This document shows, piece after piece, positions 7,792-16,000 of a stretch of 31,388 bases of DNA. Position 1 is the stretch's first letter. Each line of letters starts with the position of its first letter. A model generated the notes under the pieces. That model was given only the letters and a program-made list of their open reading frames with translations. It was not told the DNA's origin and did not search any database. The stretch covers positions 1 through 31,388 of IMG/VR virus record IMGVR_UViG_3300020165_000092; one strand, written 5' to 3'. The position numbers and the translations under genes were made by a program. This DNA is from a virus.

Positions 7792-8493
7792 ATGGTAAAT
7801 ATAAACACGGTATACGAAACAGTACTAGCTCTTGCTAATAAAGAGCAAAGAGGATATATAACTCCTCAAGAATTTAATTTATTTGCCAACCAAGCACAAA
7901 TGAGTATTTTTGAACAATACTTTTATGATTTAAATCAATTTTTAAGAGTGCCAGGCAATAACACTGCTTATGCTGATATGGTAAATTTATTAGAAGAAAA
8001 AATAAGTTTATTTGAAAAAACAAATACTACTGTTGGCGCTGGTAGCTCTTTGCCAAATGATGTTTATAAATTACAGCATGTACAATGGTTAAATCCTAGT
8101 AAAAATAGATATTATACAGCCGAGTATGTAGATACAAAAACATGGCTTCAAATGCAAGGAGTTCCTCTTGTTAAACCTACCGATACAAAACTAATATATA
8201 TTAGAAGTAAATTTAAAATATCTGTTATTGGTGATACTACAAAAAACGTAAATGTAACTTGTAATTACATTTCAAAACCAAAAAATCCTAACTGGACATA
8301 CGTTGTTGTTAATAAAAAAGCTTTATATAATGCTAACGCAAGTGATCACAACCACTTTGAGTTACATGAATCTGAGCAGACTGAGCTTGTTACAAGGATT
8401 TTAGCTTTAGCAGGTATAACTTTAAAAGATACTAATTTATATCAAATAGCATCTAACCAAACAAATAGCCAAACTCAACAACAAAAACAATAA
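7792..8493 (+). CDS. Head-tail connector-like structural protein, 233 aa
   Basis: Probable small connector or adaptor protein under the portal. The N-terminal pattern (TVYETVLALANKEQRGYITP, EFNLFANQAQMSIFEQYF, about 6-43) is one I associate with a structural protein common in Bacteroidota and marine phages, including ring proteins of crAss-like phages. It is mostly helical to about residue 70. A beta-rich middle follows (NDVYKLQHVQWLNPSKNRYY; ISVIGDTTKNVNVTCNYISK), then a C-terminal helix (ESEQTELVTRILALAGITLK) and a Gln/Asn/Thr tail. The gene starts after an A-rich leader and the hairpin at 7743-7781. It is followed after one extra triplet by the next gene in the same frame. Position and pattern support the call; the exact ring it forms is inference. 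Confidence 0.65.
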   Translation: MVNINTVYETVLALANKEQRGYITPQEFNLFANQAQMSIFEQYFYDLNQFLRVPGNNTAYADMVNLLEEKISLFEKTNTTVGAGSSLPNDVYKLQHVQWLNPSKNRYYTAEYVDTKTWLQMQGVPLVKPTDTKLIYIRSKFKISVIGDTTKNVNVTCNYISKPKNPNWTYVVVNKKALYNANASDHNHFELHESEQTELVTRILALAGITLKDTNLYQIASNQTNSQTQQQKQ

Positions 8494-8496
8494 CAA

Positions 8497-10029
8497 ATGC
8501 CAGATTATTCAAATAGAATTCAAAAAGATTATTACGAAGGAAACAACTACGGAGATTATCAATTTACTTCTTTAGATGATATTGTAAATACATTTTTAGT
8601 TGTTTATGTTGGAGAGCAAAAAATTATTAATAAAGCAAATAGAACAGATGTTGCTTTCCACGCTCAAAGAGCTATGCAAGAGTTGTCGTTTGATACTTTT
8701 AAATCTGTTAAATCTCAAGAAATAGTTTTACCACCATCACTTCAGATGGTATTACCTCATGATTATATAAACTACACAAATATTTCTTGGTCAGACAGTT
8801 CTGGCATACAGCACACGTTATACCCCACAAGTAAAACTTCAAACCCTTTTAAAATAAAACAAGATGTAGATGGTAACTATGACTTTTCAAGTTCTAACAA
8901 CACTATTTCTGATTTTAAAAACAATGATTTCTCAACAGCTTTATCAAAAGTAAACGACTGGACCGCAACTCTTTCAAGAAAGAATGTGGTTGGTAACGGT
9001 CCAACAATTCAACCAAACCTTGTAACAACACAAGATGTGTTTAACGCTGTAAATGGCAAACTAACAGCAACAATACATAAAGAAGGTGATACTTCTACTA
9101 CTCCAAACTTTGGTAGACATTATAGTTGCTGGCAAGCAGTAGACGTTACTGGTATTAACGAAGTAAATTTATCAGGTTTAGGTGTTGCGCCAGCAGATAT
9201 AGCGGGTGCTGCAGGCGCTACAATAAGATTAGGTATTAGTTCAACACCAGGTGATGGTAAAACAAATCCAAATCAAGGTAGTCTTAGTGGTCAAACTTCT
9301 GGTGCAGCACTGAAAGGTCCTAATTTTATACCATATACTGCTACTGCTGATAATTTAGCTTATTTAGAGTGGGTTGGTGGTACAACATCAGACAGTGCAA
9401 CTAAAAACTTAGAAAGTGTAAATGTAAGTAACTACGACCAAATTTTTGTTTTAATAACAATGTTTGTACCGGGTGATCTTAGTAACATGGTTAACGCTAC
9501 TAATGTAACTTTAACTTTAGACGATGTTGATTTAACTTTTGATGGTGTTTACAATACTTTACAAGAAGACGGTGAGTCTACTACTTGGACTAACTTTAAA
9601 TCAACTAACACATCAGAAAACAATAATCATGAATATGACACAGACAATTATGATTTAATAATTGGTAAAAGATACGGGTTAGATCCTCAGCATAGCCAAG
9701 TAAATGGTTCTTTTTATATAGATAATTTAAAAGGTTTAATAAACTTTAGCTCTAACATTTCAGGAAAAACTGTAATCTTAAAATATATAAGCGATAGTTT
9801 AGGTACAGACAGTGAGATGCAAGTACATAAGTTTGCTCAAGAAGCAATTTATAAACATATAATGTATGCTATTTTATCTACTAAAGCAAACGTACCTGAG
9901 TATGTTGTTAGAAGATATAAACAAGAAAAGTTTGCAGCAACTAGGCAAGCTAAATTAAGGTTATCAAACATTAAGCTAGAAGAAATAACACAGATACTTA
10001 GAGGTAAGTCTAAGTGGATAAAACACTAA
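8497..10029 (+). CDS. Tail connector/ring protein (T7 gp11-like position) with inserted beta domain
   Basis: This probably forms the ring between portal and nozzle. The N-terminal part (1-135: AFHAQRAMQELSFDTFKSV, then LPPSLQMVLPHDYINYTNIS and LYPTSKTSNPFKIK) and the C-terminal part (about 375-510: VHKFAQEAIYKHIMYAILST, VPEYVVRRYKQEKFAATRQA, LEEITQILRGKSKWIKH) look like one domain family that I recall as contiguous in marine podoviruses. Between them, at about 138-350, lies a Gly/Thr/Asn/Val-rich stretch that reads as a beta-sandwich (YSCWQAVDVTGINEVNLSG, YDQIFVLITMFVPG, VTLTLDDVDLTFDG). This is the pattern of a carbohydrate-binding or decoration module inserted into a core protein. The start is ATG one triplet after the preceding TAA. 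The core role is fairly likely; the insertion's role is inferred. Confidence 0.7.
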   Translation: MPDYSNRIQKDYYEGNNYGDYQFTSLDDIVNTFLVVYVGEQKIINKANRTDVAFHAQRAMQELSFDTFKSVKSQEIVLPPSLQMVLPHDYINYTNISWSDSSGIQHTLYPTSKTSNPFKIKQDVDGNYDFSSSNNTISDFKNNDFSTALSKVNDWTATLSRKNVVGNGPTIQPNLVTTQDVFNAVNGKLTATIHKEGDTSTTPNFGRHYSCWQAVDVTGINEVNLSGLGVAPADIAGAAGATIRLGISSTPGDGKTNPNQGSLSGQTSGAALKGPNFIPYTATADNLAYLEWVGGTTSDSATKNLESVNVSNYDQIFVLITMFVPGDLSNMVNATNVTLTLDDVDLTFDGVYNTLQEDGESTTWTNFKSTNTSENNNHEYDTDNYDLIIGKRYGLDPQHSQVNGSFYIDNLKGLINFSSNISGKTVILKYISDSLGTDSEMQVHKFAQEAIYKHIMYAILSTKANVPEYVVRRYKQEKFAATRQAKLRLSNIKLEEITQILRGKSKWIKH

Positions 10030-10032
10030 TAT

Positions 10033-13000
10033 ATGCCAGAAATTAAAAACACTTTCACTCAAGGTAAAATGAACCAAGACCTTGATGAAAGAATTGTTCC
10101 TAATGGACAGTACATAGATGCAATGAATATTAAGGTAACGTCGTCAGACGATGCTAGCGTTGGTGTTGTTCAGAATATATTAGGAAACAAAAGAGTAGAA
10201 AATTATGTGCCAGCCGGCTATGTGTGTATAGCAACTATTGCAGATGAAAAAACTAATAACATATATTGGTTTGTTACTAACGAATTTACACACTGTATAT
10301 TACAATACAATTTAGAAGAAAACTTAACTAAATTTGTTTTAGTAGATAAAAATAATGACACTTTAAAATTTACTCAAAATATTATTACAGGTATAAATAT
10401 TATTGATGACTTATTGTTTTGGACAGATAATTACAGTGAACCTAAAAAAATAAATATAAATAATTGTATACAAGGTACAGATCAAAGCTTTAATGATTTA
10501 GACAGTACACCTCACACTAAGCTAGTTGTTAATGGGGTTGTTCTAGTTGATAATATTAAAGAAAAGCATATTACTGTTGTTAAAAAAAGCCCTAAACACC
10601 CACCTACAATAACAATAAACAAACCTACCGATCCGAACACACCAAAGTTGTTCGAACAAATTTTTCCTAGATTTTCTTTTAGATATAAGTATGAAGACGG
10701 GGAGTATTCCTCTTTTGGTCCTTTTACTCAAGTAGTATTTAATCCTGTATATGTTGCTGACAAGTATGGTAGAGAAGACGCTTATTCTACTAAAGACTCT
10801 CATAATTTAGCAATGGTAAATCAAATAAAATCTATTGAAATATCTAACTTTATTTCTTCTAACACACCAAAAGACGTTAAGCAAGTTGAAATACTTTACA
10901 AGGAAGATGGGTCTACTGTAGTTTTTTCTATAAAAACAATTGATTATGATGATATTGAATGGTCTAACAATACTTACACGCTAGAGTCAGAAACTGTTTT
11001 TGCAGCAGTACCTTCAAATCAATTTTTAAGACCTTGGGATAATGTTCCTAAAAAAGCTTTAGCACAAGAAATAACTGGTAATAGAATTGTTTATGCAAAT
11101 TATACACAAGGGTATGATTTATTTGGGTTTGGTAATGTTAAAGTAGATAATAAAATTAATGCTAGCTTTGACTTAAGACAAAACAACTTAACTTTTGATG
11201 ATGGTGGTTTGCCATCTTTAAAAACACAAAGAAATTATCAAGTAGGTTTTGTTTGGGGTGATAAGTACGGTAGAGAAACACCTGTATTTACTTCTGAAGA
11301 AGGTGGTGTTAACATACCTTGGTACGATGTTAACTTAGGGTATTTAGCTAGTCAAAGTTTATTTTTAAAAACAAGCCTTGCTACTTTTATACCTACTTGG
11401 GCTGACTATTATAAAGTTTATGTAAAAGAAACATCTGGAGATTATTATAATCTACTTATGGAAAAAGCATATCCACAATCGCATATGAATGTTTTTGATT
11501 TTGAAGAAGACCGCGTTTGGCTTGCCTTTCCATCTGCAGATAGAAATAAAGTTTCAGAAGATGATTATTTAATTATTAAAAAACAACTTACTGGTGATCA
11601 TAGTCAAATACTTTTAGAAAATAAATTTAAAATATTAGATATACAAAACGAAGCTCCTGATGCTATAAAGTTTGAATACACATCGCTTGGTAAAGCAACA
11701 CAACAAAGTGATGGTGGTGGAGGTGGTTATTTAAGTTCTAGTTTGTTTCCAAGCACTGAGTTTAGGATTGACCAAACAGTAGATATGGTTTACGTTGAAA
11801 AAAATGAGTGGTTAAACACTTTAGGTGGTGCATCTTTATCTCCAGACAATGATAATGATAATCTACATGTTAAAGATTTATATATTTATTGGGCAAGCGA
11901 TGGTACTGAGTCAGAAAGATATAAAGTGGTTGGTATTAATGTTTTAAGTACTACTTATAGGCTTAAACTACAAAAACCTATTAAAATACACGATGCACAA
12001 TTAGCTGATATTGGCGGTGTAGAAAATGACCAAACAACTGTTTTAAAAGCTGATTTACAGTTTTTTATTGATAGAAAAGATGAAAAAGATACTGATGAGT
12101 TTTCTGGTAAGTTTTTTGTTCAAATAGTTTATAAGCCACCAACAATGCCAGAACAAGACTTGGGTGTTAATTCTCCAAGAAAAATTACCAACCAAATTCA
12201 ATCAAACTGGTTGTATGACGTTATTGCTACAGACAGTTTGGATGCTAACGGTATTATAAATGTTGGTACTGACAGCGCTCCTCCAGATGAAACAACTTTG
12301 GAAGTAAATGCATTAAGTCCAACAAATACGGAAGAGTTGTGGGGTACTTTAGCTGCTGCTATGAGCACAAGCGAAAGAGGGTTTTTTATTGATAATATGT
12401 ATATGGTTGCTGGGCAGCCTAGCGATACATTTAGCGCAAAGCTTTCTGGAAAAACCTGGATTGGTATGTATGAGGGCCTTGCTAGTCCAACACCTAGGTG
12501 GGAAATTATTGATTCGTCTGGTACTTATGGCTGGACTGATTCAAATATTGCTAGTCCTTTACCAGGCAACCATTTTCCACCACTTGACCTATTATCATAT
12601 AATCCAAGACCTTCAAGTTTTTATGGTGGCAATAGAGTTTTAGATGTTACTCACGCAATGAATGGTTTAGAAGGGTTTTTAACAACTGAAGGTCAACACA
12701 CAGGAAATACAATTGATAATTTAGGGTCTATTGACGGTTACAGAAGGTGGAGAGGCGAGTCAAACTTTTTGTTTCCTTTAGCTGGAAAAGCCGACGATAC
12801 TTACCAGCCTTTTGATGTTAGTATACAAGCGCCAAGCCATGGTGATCAACCAAACACGGAAGGCAGGTATTTTATACATTTATCTTTTTTAGCGCCAGGT
12901 GTAGATTTACACGATGGTGTTTGGACGTTATTAAATAGCGCAGCAGAGCTAAAAGGCGTTAATAGTGTTGGTAACCATATGCAAGCAATATGGGGCGGCG

Positions 13001-16000
13001 GTATTTTTACTAACGGTGTAGATATTCTTGAGATGGAAGGTAATTATAGTACTGACGGGTTGTTAACTCCTTTACTAGGAACACCTGGCCCTGGCGTTGG
13101 CTATGGCTACGATTTAGGACCAGCAAACATATATAGAGTTAAACACGAAAACCAGTGGAACCCTGCGTATGGTGGCACAACTGATGAAAATAAAAAAATA
13201 CAAGAATTTATTGATAATATTGTAAAAGGCGCAGAGTTTCATTTTTCATCTGATACAAACAAAACAAGATTTAAAATAATAGGTGATAAAAAAGTAAAAA
13301 GAATATATAACCACACACCTTGGATAGCACAATACAAGTGGAAAGGTGTAAATTCAACAAATCCAACTATTGATAACGGTGATTTTGAATTATGCGATAA
13401 TAGTGTTGACGAGGCTGCTAGTAAGTGGCTTACAAATACTTCAGACGATGATTTGTTTGAAAAAACGGGAAACACGGATTCACTTCAAAATAAAATTACT
13501 GATTTTGGAAAAGCTAATAATAGAAGAGTTGTTTATATATTTGAAGTAGATACAAACCCTTTAGATGTTGCTGATGTAAATACTCTTTTAACAGATGCTG
13601 ATGGCTTTGATTCTAACAACTCATTAGATATTGTTTTTACTTCAAGTAGCCCTAACGTTTTACTAAAAGATTTAATTAAAGGCGCTGCAATATGGGAGAC
13701 AGAAGCTAAGCCAGGTGAAAATTTAGATCTTTATTATGAGGCTAGCCAAGCAATACCATTATACTTAACAAACGAAACAAACGAGCTTTTTGCACCTATA
13801 GGTTCAAAAGTAGAAATACTACTTGACGAAGCTAGAAATGGTAAAGTTCAAATTAATTCAGATGTATTTATAGAATCTTGGGATAACGCTGAGGTAACAG
13901 TAACGGGTGGCGGTGATGGTAGTGATTTTGGCTTTAATGTTAAAAATGCAGCTTTAGAAGACATAGACTATACCAGTGCACAAATAAGATTTTTTAGACC
14001 AAACGGTAGTTACACTACAACTCGACTAACTGGTATTCCACAACCGCAAACCACAGATTTTGTAGCTATATTTAATTTAGACCCAACTTTAGATGCTGCT
14101 ATGGAACAAGGTTTAAGTTACTCTAATTGTTATTCTTTTGGTAATGGTATAGAGTCAAATAGAGTAAGAGATGATTTTAATGCGCCTAGTATTTCTAAAG
14201 GTGTTAAAGCTTCGTTAGTTTTAGATCAAGAATACAAAGAAGAAAATAGAAAAAATGGTTTAATATACTCTGGTATTTATAATTCTACTTCAGGTGTAAA
14301 CAATTTGAATCAGTTTATAATGGCTGAAAAAATTACTAAAGATTTAAACCCAACATATGGTAGTATACAAAAATTATTTCAAAGAAGAATAAGTTTAGTT
14401 GCTTTTTGTGAAGACAGAACTATAAGTATAACTTCTAATAAAGATGCTTTATTTAACGCTGACGGCAACTCACAGTTAGTATCTACAAACGCTGTTTTAG
14501 GTGATGCAACGCCTTTTGTTGGTGATTATGGTATATCTAAAAATCCAGAATCTTTTGCAAAAGAAAGTTATAGAGCGTATTTTGCTGACAAACAAAGAGG
14601 TGCAGTTCTTAGATTATCAATGGACGGTATAACACCTATTTCAGACGCTGGTATGGATGATTATTTTAGAGATAATTTAAAAATAGCAGGTGAAGCCATA
14701 GGTAGCTACGACACTCATAGTAGAAATTACAACTTAACATTAAAATACGCTAGACAAGGTAGTAATATTATAGCTAACAGCTTTATTAGCCTTGGCACAG
14801 GTTCTACAAGCAGTTCTTTTTCTAACACAATAGAAAATTATAATATAAATGCATTTACACAATATCAACCTGCAACTTTAACTTTGTCAAATTGGTTTAT
14901 AAATGGAAATATAGACGTAGGAACTACAATAACAAATTATAACGAAATACCTGCTGGAAGTTTAATTCCAGAAACTTTTACTACTACTACAACTGTTACA
15001 ACAGCAAGAAGTTTTATTTTAAATAACTTTACAAATGGAGTTGTATACAATCAAGGATTTGAAACTTCATCTAATTGGGGCGCTTTTTCTAATTCAAGCG
15101 ATCCAGTAGGAACTTGGAGCTCTTCAGGTGGTTTTCCTAGAGATCCTTTTAGTGATAAATCTGGAAACACAAATGTGGAAAGACAATACCAATTAAAAGT
15201 TACTTACGATGCTAGGTTTGGGTCTAGCACAGCAATACCATTTCCAGAAGGTCCACCTTTTAGTAATTCACAAACTGGTAATAGTGTAAATGAAGACGGT
15301 GATATATGGTGGTACAATGGAACTCATGACGATAGTTTCGGGTTTTTTGACGATGAGTGGCCAGCAACTCAAACAACAGAGCCTGGTGATGGAGACATTG
15401 GAGATGGTGAAACTAACACAGAAGGTGTAGTTTTAAGTAAAACTAGTGAAGAATTACTTTTTCCAGGGGAACACAAGCCTTATGACAACAACGGGACACA
15501 GGGCCCTAATAACACTACAGTACAGAGTAACGTGTTAAGCTTTCAAGATGAAAATGGAGCTACGCCGTTTGCTTCTGCAACAGACACCGCGGTGTTTAAC
15601 GGTGAAGAGGTACAAGTAAAAGTTGGATTTAAAAATCCAGTAGAAGAAGGTGGTATGCAAAATGGCATTAACCCAAGAAGAATACAAATTACATTGTATA
15701 ATGAATGGAACTCTTTTGATAGAACTGCAATTGATCAGTCTAAAATATTTAACGAAGCAACTTCTACATACGATGCTAGTGATCCTGATACTACTGAATT
15801 TAGAACTTATTCCCACACACCTGCTACAGGTACTTATGAAAACGAAGGTATTAGTGGTTGGGACACAGATTTAACATCAACTCATCGATACGCTATTAAT
15901 CCTAGCGTTGAGTTTGATAATATTAATGATACAACTGATGCTTTGCATACCCATGAAGTTTATTTTAAGTTTAGTGATGGTACTACTGATGATAAAATAT

